Assembly: GCF_000003815.2 (NCBI RefSeq) | Contig: NC_049994.1 | Coordinates: forward strand, 5,271,670-5,335,669 | Length of the DNA stretch: 64,000 bases | Reading direction: 5' to 3' | Source: Branchiostoma floridae | Taxonomy: Eukaryota; Chordata; Leptocardii; Amphioxiformes; Branchiostomatidae | Shown: positions 1 to 11,089 of the stretch, one piece after another | Position numbering within the stretch: position 1 is the first letter of the stretch | Layout: each line of letters starts with the position of its first letter | Notes under the pieces: generated by a model | Seen by the model: the letters and a program-made list of their open reading frames with translations, nothing else | Databases searched by the model: none | Told to the model about the DNA's origin: nothing | Program-made: the position numbers and the translations under genes

Positions 1-124
1 GTATACCTGAGAGGAGAGAAGTGTGTCACACACGTAGGGGGAGGGTAATTTTGAATCAGAAATCTTACCTTTCTCTATCCCTAACTCACAGGATATCTTT
101 ATTATCTCTAACTCACCCAATCCC

Positions 125-170
125 AGTCCTAATCCTAATCCTAACCCTAATTCTAGTCATAACCCTAACT
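125..170. repeat. Degenerate telomere-like CCTAA tract
   Basis: About seven imperfect copies of CCTAAT/CCCTAA follow each other. Animal telomeres are TTAGGG, so this reads as a short, decayed interstitial telomere-like repeat. The array is too short and too degenerate to be a chromosome end. Confidence 0.5.
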
Positions 171-1238
171 CCACACATGCGCAGTACCTCATCTAGCAAC
201 TATTGATTGATTGGTCGGCGTCACATAGGGTCCTGAAGCCCTGCAAAATGTAACCAAACATCATGAATTATCATGAACGAAATGGGTATCGCGGAATATT
301 GTAAAAAAAATTCAAAATTTTTCAAACGCTAAATTGTTACACATTCCCTATTGCCAAGTAACGTTTTGCAAAATAACTGTCCAACATACAAGAAATAGCA
401 TACACTTTTCGTAGCCACTGATCCAAATGGCTATACATTAGTAGCTGTCAGAAGAAATTTATCCGGTTAGTAAAATGCCCGGTGGGGTCTTAATAACCTG
501 GGCAAACTGTACTATGATATATATGCCTTGGTAAGATTTTTTACTTCAATTTGTATTGGTAGAAGGCTTAGATAGAGACAAAAGGAATCAAACTGACCTC
601 TCTTACCTTGTACTGTTCACCTCTGTACCTAATGGCATCGACAATGTGCAAATGTTTGTATGGGGTCAGTATTTACTTACTTACGTTTGTTAACCTTTCC
701 CTCTACAGAGATTGTTATGATTTAGGTGATGTTGGTTTGATAGCTGGTTGGTTGTAAGGGCGGTTACTAGGATAGGATACAAGTTATGATCGGATTTTTA
801 CTTCGGAAATCCGAGTTCACCAGATGGAACTATCTTACAGTTGTACACAAACAACGGTACGAGGCATTTGCCCTCATTGCGATAGCTTATGTAAATGCAT
901 GGCGTACTGTTTTCGCTTGCCATTGCGTGTCATGTTGTTTTGTCTTAGTCTAATGCGAGCATAACTTCAAGATGTGACACAAGTCGTATTTTTTTGCAGA
1001 ACGAAATTCGAAAACAGTGTCAAGGCTTCCTGAATAAAAATCCTTGTGAAAAGTCTGAAACATTGTTTTCTCGCTTTCTGTAGGTAATGGACTGATATCA
1101 GGCCACTCAAAGCGTTATCGTGGCAAATGTAGTATTGTTTACACGTGTGCAGTGGGGGTTAAAGTCTAACCCATGCCCAACAAGTGGCGTGTACAATCAT
1201 TTAGCACCCAAACACTGTTTGAGGTTTGTACTGAACTG

Positions 1239-1352
1239 TACTCTCCAAGCAGAGGTTAGGCCACGATTTATCTAGAAAACAGTTCAAAATAGAAAGCCTG
1301 ATAAAAACGCATAAAAAAAACAGCCGAAGCCTAACCTCTGCTTGGAGAGTAA
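1239..1352. repeat. Small inverted-repeat element (CTCCAAGCAGAGG family)
   Basis: The left end carries CTCCAAGCAGAGGTTAGG and the right end its reverse complement, enclosing about 70 bp of AT-rich DNA. A related pair of ends occurs at about 11512-11608. The arrangement fits a non-autonomous MITE; no ORF is inside. Confidence 0.6.
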
Positions 1353-1649
1353 CTGAACAGAACAGACTGCATAAATCCTTACAGATTTAATTGGTCCACT
1401 TACACCGGTCGAAAAAGACCCCTACTTTTTCCGAGTCATAGTAGTTTGGTGGGTACTTTTACGTCCTTCTGTGTCCTGAACACGGGACCTCCATTTAACG
1501 AGTGTCTACATACGTTACGAGCTATCAAGTCAAATCGATCACCTTTAATCCTAGCCAGCCCAAAGTCACCGTTAAGCGTTATCGACGATATATTGTTCAT
1601 GAAGCGTTATCGTAGTTCATTCATAGTTAGAGTATAAAAGACCTGTTTC

Positions 1650-1750
1650 TTCCAGGTCACTTCAGTGTCACTGACGAAGGATAGTGGATTCTATCCGAAA
1701 CGTCTGACCGTTTCCAAAACCATATCCAGTTGCTTGAGTAACTATTTTTG
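1650..1750. repeat. Dispersed repeat family A, copy 1
   Basis: A block with the cores GTCACTGACGAAGGATAG, CGAAACGTCTGACCG and CCAGTTGCTTGAGTAAC. Reverse-orientation relatives occur at about 7560-7680, 14440-14545, 39285-39375 and 63420-63530. The copies share the order of these cores but differ in the spacers, so this is an old interspersed family of unknown class. Confidence 0.6.
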
Positions 1751-2483
1751 GCGTAGCGTTATCGTAGGTTTAATCTAATATGTCATTCAATAAGGAGGCG
1801 TGACTCAGAAAAAAAGTCCTTTTCATAACATTTATTCATCTGAACTGCGAAAGCACCAAAAAGCGTTTTTATCAACGATATATTATGGCGAGCTTAGCAT
1901 TTATACTAGTTAGTTAGTTAGTCTGATTAAATGACGCTTATAGCGGCCAGCCGAACATCCGCCGGTCCCCTAGCGGCCTGTTACAGTACTGGATCTCGGA
2001 CAGCGGAGTTTGCGTTATACTTTGTTCGCGTATACCAGACAGGCCATTGTTTTCATGGTTTATTCTATACTTTCAAATACCTCGGCACACACATTGTATT
2101 TGATACAATTGTCGCCAATGTTGTCCTCTAACCAACAACGTTATGGATGTACGATCAACACTTTCTCGGTTTCATCCAGAAATAATAAGCACAACTCAGA
2201 TTAATAAGCACAACTTCGAATTTTGAGCTGTGCCCTTTTTTCTGGGTAGGACCGAGAACTTAATGATCACCCTTTCGTAAGCATGTTGGAGGACACTACG
2301 GATATTACTGGCCCATAAGTTTGGGTTGGAGTGCAGGGTGCCCCGGACGCCCAGATGCTGGCTTCACCGTTTTCCAGTGTTCCTGGGTGGCCCTGTAGCA
2401 GGAAGAAATACAACAAACTGTTATACGTTGGACAGGATCAAGGTATCCGACGCTGACCAGTTGTGAAGGGAGTGAAGACTAAT

Positions 2484-2696
2484 ATCCAAGTAGATCCTAC
2501 GGTAGCATAAGATAGTATCAAAAGCTAATAAAGGAGTTTAGCCGGCATAGGAGTGGCTACCGGAGGGATTCAGTGAGATCTCATTATAGCCGGCCCGGTA
2601 GCCATACACGATCATACACACTCCTAGGCCGGCTATTAAAACTCCTTGGCCAACTTTTGATAGTATTCTTATCGTACCGTAGGATCTGCTTGGAGA
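2484..2696. repeat. Palindromic MITE-like element
   Basis: The left arm contains TAGATCCTACGGTA, GATAGTATCAAAAG and AAGGAGTTT. The right arm contains their reverse complements in mirrored order, ending in TACCGTAGGATCTGCTTGG. The arms are about 50-70 bp around a centre with smaller mirrored GCCGGC blocks. This fits a fold-back or MITE element. Confidence 0.6.
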
Positions 2697-3172
2697 TTAA
2701 GTGAAGACGGCCATTAGGACATATACCTTCTTCATGTTGACTACAATGGCAACTGTATATGACATAATACAGTGGCCATTATGCCGTTGATCTGGTGTCA
2801 CGTGTCTGTAAGGTCACGTGACAAACGTAACAGAGTCAGTCAACATGAAGAGGGCCACAGACTGTGGACCAATTGGAGCTTTTCATAAATGCATGAGTAC
2901 CATCTTCCGTAGTGACCACTGGCTCAGTTGTACGCTTGGCAAGCGAAATGATTGAGCAAGTGGTCACTACGCGGAGGATAGTACTCAGGCTGAATGAATA
3001 TGGGTTCAAAGAAACAAACAGGTACTGCAAAAAGGCAAAACATTACAGTTTTCTTGTGTCAATCGCACGTTTGACTATTCTTTAAACGTTAAATAATTTC
3101 TGTGACACTTGAGCTGACGCAGTACTTCATTTTCACAGACAAAGATGCAAAGATATAAAATATAAGACGAAA

Positions 3173-3280
3173 TTAATACTTCATCCTGTTCTGCAGGAAC
3201 GTGCTGGTCTTTAGAGCTTCTCCCCAGGGGATGTGTTTGGAGCTGGCCTCCCCAAGCTTCCCGCCGCGTTCAGGGGACAG
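3173..3280 (-). CDS. BHMT: Last exon of BHMT-like gene, short C-terminus
   Basis: It encodes 35 residues beginning [16 protein letters not shown], which follows the ISEE end of the previous exon in phase 0, as in the family. After the conserved PWG the sequence departs from the usual C-terminal arm and stops at TAA 3173-3175. A weak alternative donor (GTATTA) overlaps the stop, so splicing to a further exon cannot be excluded. Confidence 0.75.
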   Translation of the reverse strand: MSPERGGKLGEASSKHIPWGEALKTSTFLQNRMKY

Positions 3281-6200
3281 CTGCGGGACAAAGTCAGAAC
3301 TTTGAACGTTTGAACTTTGCAATTATAGTGTGTGCTTAAAAGGATATTATCGTATAGCCAAGCGCCATGAACCAATCAGAATGCCTGATTCCATGTTGGA
3401 TATGACGCCGTAACACATAGATTCCGTTCAACCCTGTGTTAAAAAATCAATACCGGTGTTGAGTCTTTTTAACACCTGACCAATCAGAAAGAGCGATACA
3501 CAAGAAAGTGACCAATCAGAATAGCACAAAGCATTGAGGCAAGATCAGTCCCCGCAGGGAGGCTATATGATAAAATAAACTGTTCCTCGGTGTATGTGGT
3601 GTCACAACGCCGGGTCCTTTCCTATAACTTTATCAGTTTATGACACCATATACACCTAGGGGAGGGTCATTAATCCCCAGGTAAATGACGCTTTATGAAC
3701 TTATTTATATACTATACTGTGTTACACACGCAAAAATACTTGTTTAAAGTGCCTGGGATGTATGCCTGTCACTATAACTCTACTAAGTTCAGTCTGGAAC
3801 GAAATTAGTGGTGCCCGAAAATATTGCCACATAAAACTAACACAAGGTTAATGAAAATATCATTATAGATGCAAATAGTAACCAAAATCATCATTTGTGT
3901 AGTCTGTATCGGATGCAGTACCTCTTCAGATATAGCCCGGATGTGGTGAGGTTCAAACCCACAGCAGCCGCCGATGTACCTCACTCCCAGCTCATAGGCG
4001 GCGCGCGCGTACCGGTTGGCGTCAAACCGGGTCAGCAGGCGAGGCTCCAAAGCTGTAAAAAGAGTAAAACTATCGAAAAGGAAAGTATTTAAAGCACATT
4101 TGGACTGTTGTGCAATCAAATCTCTCATTGTACATAGGCTTATCAAAATTCAGACGTCACCCATGGCCTTCTTCAGGTTGAATGACCCACCACTTCTGGC
4201 ACGTGACATTGATGACACATGGATCTGATGATAGGTAAAATGTTTATACCGTCCCCCGATCTAGTTTTTGTTCTTGTGTTTAATTGTGAGTTAACTGACC
4301 AATCAGATGCATGGTTACGACAGGTGCATAGCTAGATCGTGCGATATAAAAACGTATATCCGCCATTTTGTTTTCGCTCGGAATGTGACGCCATGTTTCC
4401 AATGGGGGGGTGGGGCTTTTAGACAGCTTCATGCATGATTGGCTCACAGCGTATAGCGGGAATTCAATAAAAAGTTGTATTGCTCTTGTCGCAACCTAAA
4501 TAAAGTCAAAGGAGTTGCGCATTTGTATCTTACCGAATGGACACTCCGGCAGCATGGCGTAGCCTGGATGCTCGTTCTCCACCTCGGGGCAGAAGAAGCC
4601 CAGCGGCTGCATCATCAGGAATGGAGACAGGCCCTCCTTCTCCAGCGCCTCCTTCATCAGCTTCATGGTCTTCAGACCCGAGTTGGGGTCAAACTGGCAG
4701 TTCAAACCGACCACGTCTGCGCCTGGTATAGAAAGAGAAAATAACACAGTTTGAGAAATGGAAATTTGCTAACCAAAACGTTTATCTACATTGGTCGTAC
4801 ATGACAATCATGAAGAGTATGTTGAAGGTGAATTGAACAGAGACATCTACCTGGCTCTTTGATTTTAGACAAATATAACGAGCAGTAAACCATGCTCTGT
4901 CTTTATCCCCATGTCACATAGCATGAAGGGCGATCGGCTGACGAGTCTGCGACCTCTTATTGACATTTTCGGTAGAAGTACGCCCAGACGTCGCTCGATC
5001 ATCGCGGATCGGTTGACGTTTGTGAAAAATACGGTCGATTCTTGTACGATTTAATTGAGGCTGGGTTATCTTCTGGCCATCAGCAAATACATCAAAACTT
5101 TGAAATCACGCCGGCTGTGCAGCTGGGGTTAAGAATTTCATCTCTTTTTGAGAGCATTCAGGCCGACTGTGCGACAACAAGCGTGATGTAATCTATTGAC
5201 CTGGTACTGAGGCGGGATCACTAACTATCGAGCTACTTAGCCTCATAGTGCTACGTGAAAAATGCACTACTACTAATTTATCTGTGGCCCCAATTGACAT
5301 TTAAACTATATTTTGAGGAGAAAAACGCCTTGACCTGAGAGAAAAAGCTATGGAAAAGAAAGGTATTTTGTATGTGGGATCCTCACCGGCTTTAGCCATT
5401 CTGACGGCGCATTCTCCCGCCGGCACATCCACGAAGTCCCCGGTGGGTCCAATGCACATGGTACAGGCTACCGGCTTCCCTGTGGACTTCAGCACTTTAA
5501 TGGCCCACTCAGCTTCTTCAATTTGGTTGATAAACTGGGAACGGATATGGTTTTTATTTGCAGTTTCTCCGAAACTTGCGCAATTGTGTCATTTTGTCAT
5601 TGATATGCGAACATCATATTCCCAAAGGCATTTACACCAGAGGCTATCTGATAAACCATTCCTTGACCCATACGGGGGCTGTTACCAACTAACAGGCACA
5701 TTTGACTCATGGATGACGTCACACTTCTTTCAGGTCATTTAACTAAATTTAAAGGTGTTTAGAAGATTGACGGAAAGCTTGTTGGTGGATGCTTTACTTT
5801 ATATAGGGATCTATATCCGTCACAGATGAACTTTTCATTTCAAGTAAACGACTTTGTGTTAGATTGAAATTACCTCATATAGCATAATATTCTACACCTC
5901 TACATATAGTACAGTACAGAACTGATTGTATTGAACGATTAAAACTGTCCTTAATCAATGTGACTGACTTCAGCCAACAGAAAGTCCACATCTTTCTCGA
6001 TGAAGACCTCTGCGTGTTTGCGATACTCTGCCTGCACAGCTTCCTTCCCTTTGCCCTGCTTGTAGGAGGGAGTCATGGTCACCCCTCCGGAGATCAGCAC
6101 GTCCGCGTCACCGGCTACCTCCCTCACGATGTCGATGGCACGCTCATTCAGTTCTTTACACTAAAACAAAATATTGTAAATATGATTTTTAAACTTCTAT

Positions 6201-8535
6201 CGAGGGAAATGAAAATGTGACTACTAAGATGCAAAGTTTTGGATGCATCTTCACTAAGAGAAGGAGCTACGACATTGTACTAATTGTACAAGATAATGAT
6301 GTAGTTTCATAGACACGTGACAATGGAATCACGTGACTCCAGGAACGGGTCAAAGGTACCTGGAAGTCTGTACCCCCCCCCCCTCCTTCATACAGGTTTT
6401 ATTGCGTTGGGTCCGAAAACTTCAACGGGCAACTGTGATATCGAAATGATGCTGTAAATGGAAATTACGACTTAACAATATCAATATATTGATAAATACA
6501 GAAAATCTTAGAAACTAGTAGCGAGGGGTATAGCGACCCAAAAAGTTGCTATTTTAATCAAGAGACTCCGGTGTTCTCGCCAGGGCTTTACAGCATAGGG
6601 GGCCACCATGCTGTGATTTGGGCCTCTATGCCGTGTTTTAACAAACAAAGGGAAGTTTTCTGTTTTTTGTAAGAAATCTGGAATAAAGTTGGCTGCATTT
6701 CTCTATATATGGTCCTCAAAATGCAGGAAAAAGGGTTTCAGGGGATCAAAGATACAAAAGTAGGAAGATTCCCCAAACCCCTTACAACGCTCACACATGC
6801 ATCGCGTACCACGTGGTTTTGCTGCACTATTAAAGATGCCCCTATGCTGTGAAAAAAATCCTGGCGGGAACACTGGCTCACTCTTGACCCATACTTCATA
6901 CCCTATGGCTATATCCTGCCTGCTTACCGTGGTGTCACGTGGCGCAGCGGCGGCATTTGTGCCTCGTGCCCCGAGAGGTTGCGGGTTCGAATCCGACTGC
7001 GTGTCACCGATCTTGTGCCCTTGGGAAAGGCACTTTACACGACTTTCCTCACTATGCTCAGGTGAAAGTGGGTAGCCGGTGCAATGGCCTAGTGGGTAGA
7101 GTGTTCGCCTTGCATTCGGAAGGTCGTGAGTTCGATCCCTGCCGAGTCATACCAAAGACTATAAAATGGTACATGCTGCTTTCTCTGCTTAGCACTCAGC
7201 ATTCGGGAAAGAGTATGGAAGTTGAACACACACCACTACCAGTGGACTAGCCCCCTGCTGTAGTGATTGCGTTGTGTGTGGCCCAGGACTAATGAAACAG
7301 AGATGGGCACCGCCCTATGCGCCAGGCCAGAAATGGGCACCGCCCTTGGCGCGGGAAGGGTTTAACTTAACTTACCGTGGTGATCTTTCCGGCCGCGTGG
7401 CCAGGTAGGTTCAGCTTATCGTCTGAAGCAAAGAACGTGTAGGCCTGGAGAATGTCTGCGCCTGCGCGTAGATACTCTCGATGTAGCTGCTTCACTGAAA
7501 GAGAAAAAATCAAGTATACTAAAGTTATGGTCTTAGTATGGCGATGGAGGTTAGACGCGCAGGTAATTAGATTTGCCAAATAGCAGTTACTCAAGCAACT
7601 GCATCTACTTTTGGAAACGGTCCGACGTTTCAAATAGCATCTGGTGTCTTTCTTTGGTGATATTCAGGTCTTGGTAAAACATCTGTGGAAAAAACAAAAT
7701 GTCTGGCCAAAATTTGAACTTGTATAGAACAAAATGTACTGAACAAAACTGGTCTTCTAATGGTGGTGAATTCTGAAACTTATTCATTTCTCTTTTACTT
7801 GAACCTCTGCAAATAGCTATAACGTTATCAACCTATTACACGTTCTGTTTTTCCTCTTACCAAATAAAAAAAGAAGCTTAAGTTAAAAGTTCAGCAAAGT
7901 CATACGTTTATGCTGTATGTAGGGTACGTAGTGCAAGGTACACTATCTGATATAGCTTATAATGCTTGGTAGACTTGAGCAAACAAATCGTTGGCGCAAA
8001 ACGCGGCGGCCATGATAGATATAAAACGAGTTTGATGAGACAAACAAAAGACTGTCCACCATAATTAGCGGTCCAAGCAATGATAGCATGGAAATTAAAA
8101 AATCGACCAATTAGAGAATGGCCTTCTCTTCAAATGTCCTTCAAGTATTTGCATTTTTATGTTTTTACTTTGCATCTCTTAAGGGGCTATGGGATAAATG
8201 TACGCTACTCCAAAATCTTTGGTTTGGTGCATAATACAAGTTCATTCTTTGATCCTATATTGTGAAAGTTTGAGTGGTTTGGGGGAACTAAATTGGGGCT
8301 GATTTTAGAAATAGATTTTCTCTGTTTCTCACATTGACCTCATTTTAGATTTATCATGGCCGCCGCGTGAGAAAGGTGTGTTGACTATCTTACCCGCCTC
8401 TGGATGCTCGATGACGACCTCTGGAGTCCACTGCCCGGCCATGACGTAACCCCGCTTCTCCATGGTAAACACATAACTGCCGTCCCCTACTACCGGACCC
8501 TCCGCAAGCCGCTCTAGTAGACCCTTCTTTACCAT
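3173..8535 (-). CDS. BHMT: Betaine-homocysteine S-methyltransferase-like gene, seven coding exons
   Basis: Predicted to move a methyl group from betaine to homocysteine, making dimethylglycine and methionine, as cytosolic BHMT does. Exons in transcript order: 8394-8535, 7376-7494, 5969-6160, 5387-5534, 4534-4722, 3922-4052, 3173-3280. Every junction has GT/AG ends and matching phase; the 1029 nt give 342 residues. The zinc ligands of the family are visible: Cys209 in GLNCQFDP and Cys293/Cys294 in GGCCGFEP. The N-terminal [11 protein letters not shown] and [16 protein letters not shown] blocks also match the family. The start is the ATG at 8535, because no in-frame upstream Met was found. Vertebrate BHMT is about 406 residues; this model ends about 65 residues early, dropping most of the C-terminal arm. 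The start and the last exon are the least certain parts. Confidence 0.9.
3560..3665. repeat. Inverted-repeat element in BHMT intron
   Basis: TCGGTGTATGTGGTGTCAC near 3592 is mirrored by ATGACACCATATACACC near 3638, with about 30 bp between. It sits in the last intron of the BHMT-like gene and resembles the many MITE-like hairpins in this window. Confidence 0.45.
3922..4722 (-). CDS. BHMT: BHMT zinc-site exons (4534-4722 and 3922-4052)
   Basis: Exon 4534-4722 carries [13 protein letters not shown], with the first zinc cysteine. Exon 3922-4052 carries [19 protein letters not shown], with the vicinal pair. The exons join in phase 1 as PFA-LEPR, where the family usually has PFGLEPR. All three ligands needed for zinc and homocysteine activation are kept, so the enzyme should be catalytically competent if the fold is complete. 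Confidence 0.88.
6929..7375 (+). repeat. Two tRNA-derived SINE heads in tandem
   Basis: The first head has a pol III A box TGGCGCAGCGG at 6940-6950 and a B box GGTTCGAATCC at 6984-6994. The second has A box TGGCCTAGTGG at 7085-7095 and B box AGTTCGATCCC at 7129-7139. The second unit continues as a roughly 280-bp SINE body whose close relative is at 45599-45880. Neither head folds as a clean tRNA by eye, and both run into non-tRNA tails, so these are SINEs rather than tRNA genes. The 3' tail (TTTAACTTAACTTA) runs directly into the splice donor of the BHMT-like exon at 7376. Confidence 0.75.
7560..7680. repeat. Dispersed repeat family A, copy 2
   Basis: An inverted relative of the block at 1650-1750, with the cores GTTACTCAAGCAACTG, GGAAACGGTCCGACGTTTC and TCTTTCTTTGGTGAT. 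It lies in a BHMT intron. Confidence 0.55.
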
Positions 8536-8611
8536 CTGTAAATTCAAATGTTTCTATTGAAATTCGTATGTCTTCAACTTAGTAACTGTCTACAACTCAC
8601 AGTGTCACAGT

Positions 8612-8738
8612 GAGTGAATGAATGAATGAATGAATGAATGAATGAATGAATGAATGAATGAATGAATGAATGAATGAATGAATGAATGAATGAATGAATG
8701 AATGAATGAATGAATGAATGAATGAATGAATGAATGAA
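8612..8738. repeat. (AATG)n microsatellite
   Basis: About 31 nearly perfect copies of AATG. Shorter AATG tracts follow at about 9001-9028 and immediately precede a LINE-like 3' end, so the tetranucleotide may derive from retrotransposon tails. Confidence 0.95.
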
Positions 8739-8938
8739 CTATGTGTGTACAGAATTGTAACAGTAACTCAGGACTATTGTCCAGGTCCTAGAAACGTTTA
8801 TGACAAGACGAGGTGTAACTATGTGTGTACAGAACAGTAACAGTAACACAGGACTGTTGTCCTAGAAACGTTTATGACAGGCCGAGGTGTAACTATGTGT
8901 GTATGTATGTATGTTGCGTTTTATATTTTGATATTTGT

Positions 8939-9090
8939 AAATAATTGTAAATAATTTTTATGCCATCCCAGAGTGGAGGAATAAAAGAAGGAAAGGAAAT
9001 AAATGAATGAATGAATGAATGAATGAATGTTATTGCTCAACGATCGCACAAGGTACAATGTATGGCAACCAACAACAACTAATAGATATA
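8939..9090 (-). mobile_element. Non-LTR retrotransposon 3' end fragment with tetranucleotide tail
   Basis: Read on the minus strand, the sequence runs CATTGTACCTTGTGCGATCG, TTGAGCAATAA and then an ATTC tail. That arrangement is typical of the 3' end of invertebrate LINEs and closely resembles the 3' end of the LINE remnant at 49082-49445. No coding remnant is attached here. Confidence 0.5.
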
Positions 9091-10990
9091 CAGACGATAG
9101 TACTACATACAGGGCTACATACAGAACAACACAATTTTATCGATAATAGTACAGTTATGTATGATTGATCTGGTCTCGCATTTGGAATGCATTATAAAGA
9201 AACTGACCTACGTAGACGGATATATGAGATGAACACGTTAGCAGTGTATGGAAGATATCGTTCTGTGTACCAGTATCGTTCGCAGGGGTCCAGAGCTAGC
9301 AACCCCTCCGATCCCTACCAAAATTATCACAATGACCCTGCTACTGAAACAGCAAGGAAACCTGCTGACCTGTGTAGCACGGGGGGCTCCAAAGGGTACG
9401 AATGAACGAACGAAATATGAAATTCGAAATGACAACTTCATTAACACAATAATCTGTATCTGCCAATGTTCGTAATTATGAAAATCTCATCATTCAACAC
9501 GACGGAATGAATGAAAGCATTGCCTAATTAATTCCGCGCTTAATTAAATGCTGTTGCCTTTCAGATCAGGACTAGTAAGGTGACCTTACTCACCATGTAC
9601 CAAGAGATGTGGATCGGTCTGTACGACTCTTCCCCAGTAATATCAGTTATATACAGCTAGCCTACAGAACAACTCCGGTCTTCTCCAAACCGCCACGTCA
9701 CGTTAAAATGTCTGTCGCAATCAACGGCAAGACCGAACGCGACCAACCGCACGCAAGCAACGTCAGTCCTGGGATGGTGACGTGTGCTTTTGATTTTCCC
9801 AACAGTCCTAGCGGCGTTACGTCTTTGCCCTTTATTATGATACCCCCCCCCCCCCACGTGCCATGTGTCCGTGTGATGAATCTGCCCCCATTCCAGAATA
9901 CCCCTGTTAGCATTTGTCGCCAGGTCATGTTCAGCCCACCCCCTAACCCCAAGTACTCTATCTAGATGTGCCTTATAGTCCCCCCCCCCGCTATGTCCTG
10001 TTCAGATGTACTTAACGCCCCCCCCCCCCCCCCCCAGGTGTACATTCCATCATTTACCCCCTCCCAACCTTTATTTAGGGCAGAACATCAGTGGCAGGCA
10101 GACCCGCCCCCTGTGCGAGTGCCATAGAAAGGTCAACGTCCCACAGGTTGCTGAGTCACTGTTCAAAGATCACATCGCAGCCGACTGTGCACGAATTCGG
10201 TGCACATTCAGCAAGTATCTCTTGACTAGAATGATTCAGCATTATACTGATGACCCAGAAAAACACATATCCAACAGATAGGAAAGGCATTTGTGCTGTA
10301 TCATAGTGATGAACCACAAGTTCGTAACCTTAATTTAAGTTGGATAAATTGATTTCTTGGTAAGGGTACAAAGGTCCATTTTCTTCGTTCAATGATTATC
10401 CAAATTTGTTAGGAACCACCCCCTCCCTATCCCGATCATTTCTAACATTACTATTAGTATTACTATCATCTAGCTTAACCCCCTCCCTAATTATTTGGAA
10501 CAGCCGAATTGATTCATGGTTGAAATACAAACCCCAAGTTAAACATGCCAGTAATTTTCCGCATTTAGCACCGTGCATTTATAACGCATAGGAGGCTGTC
10601 AGGTGCCTCAACGTAACGTTATGATATATTGAGAAGAAGGCAAATAACTACAGTATGTGTTCCCGTTACTTGCGGGTACATATTTCTTACATTTCGCAGT
10701 TAAAAGATAATCTTTCAACACAATTCGAAAGTAGCCCTCAGTCTTGTGTCACAAGTAGCATTCTTTACAGCATAAGTTGAAAATAAGTTCGAGATCAATC
10801 AATCCCCATACATGAGAGTCACAGACATGTGAACGTTCTACAGCACACTCTCCAAACATCACATAGAACAAACCCGTTCTGACCAGCTGCAACCAGTTAT
10901 TCATTGTATGGATCATTGTATCAACATTGCAGTATGATACACACAATACTGAGCATTCCGACATGAAATTACGTGAAGGTTGATGCCCTT
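9091..10990. other. Noncoding stretch upstream of BHMT-like coding exons
   Basis: I find no recognisable exon here. Homopolymer C tracts occur near 9842, 9980 and 10018. A strong minus-strand donor (ATG followed by GTGAGTAAG at about 9584-9593) could mark an alternative first exon of the BHMT-like gene, but nothing upstream of it resembles the family. Confidence 0.5.
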
Positions 10991-11045
10991 ACCTTTTCCC
11001 CTGCTATGTTGCGGTCAAAATTGACGATCACTGCACGTCCTTGTC
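10991..11045 (-). other. Possible 5' UTR exon of the BHMT-like gene
   Basis: On the minus strand, GCAGGGGAAAAG is followed by the good donor GTAAGG at 10990 and below. The frame that would join the first coding exon in phase 0 has an in-frame TGA shortly upstream and no ATG. If it is an exon it would therefore be untranslated, leaving the ATG at 8535 as the start. Only the donor supports it. Confidence 0.25.
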
Positions 11046-11089
11046 AACGTTAGATGTAGCGGCCTACTGTAAGTGGGTCGGGGGGGGGG

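Larger units (their letters stand above)
1..3172. other. Repeat-bearing noncoding DNA downstream of the BHMT-like gene
   Basis: I see no credible coding exon on either strand in this stretch. It carries a telomere-like tract near 125-170, several short inverted-repeat elements (1239-1352, 2484-2696, and imperfect pairs near 2728-2848 and 2900-2985) and one copy of a dispersed repeat at about 1650-1750. The 3' UTR of the minus-strand BHMT-like gene must lie in the right end of this stretch, but I did not find a clear polyadenylation signal. Confidence 0.6.

Noticed and set aside
6940-7010. Possible functional tRNA gene
   Set aside because: A and B boxes are present, but the arms do not pair into a clean cloverleaf by eye, and the unit continues into SINE body sequence shared with other copies.
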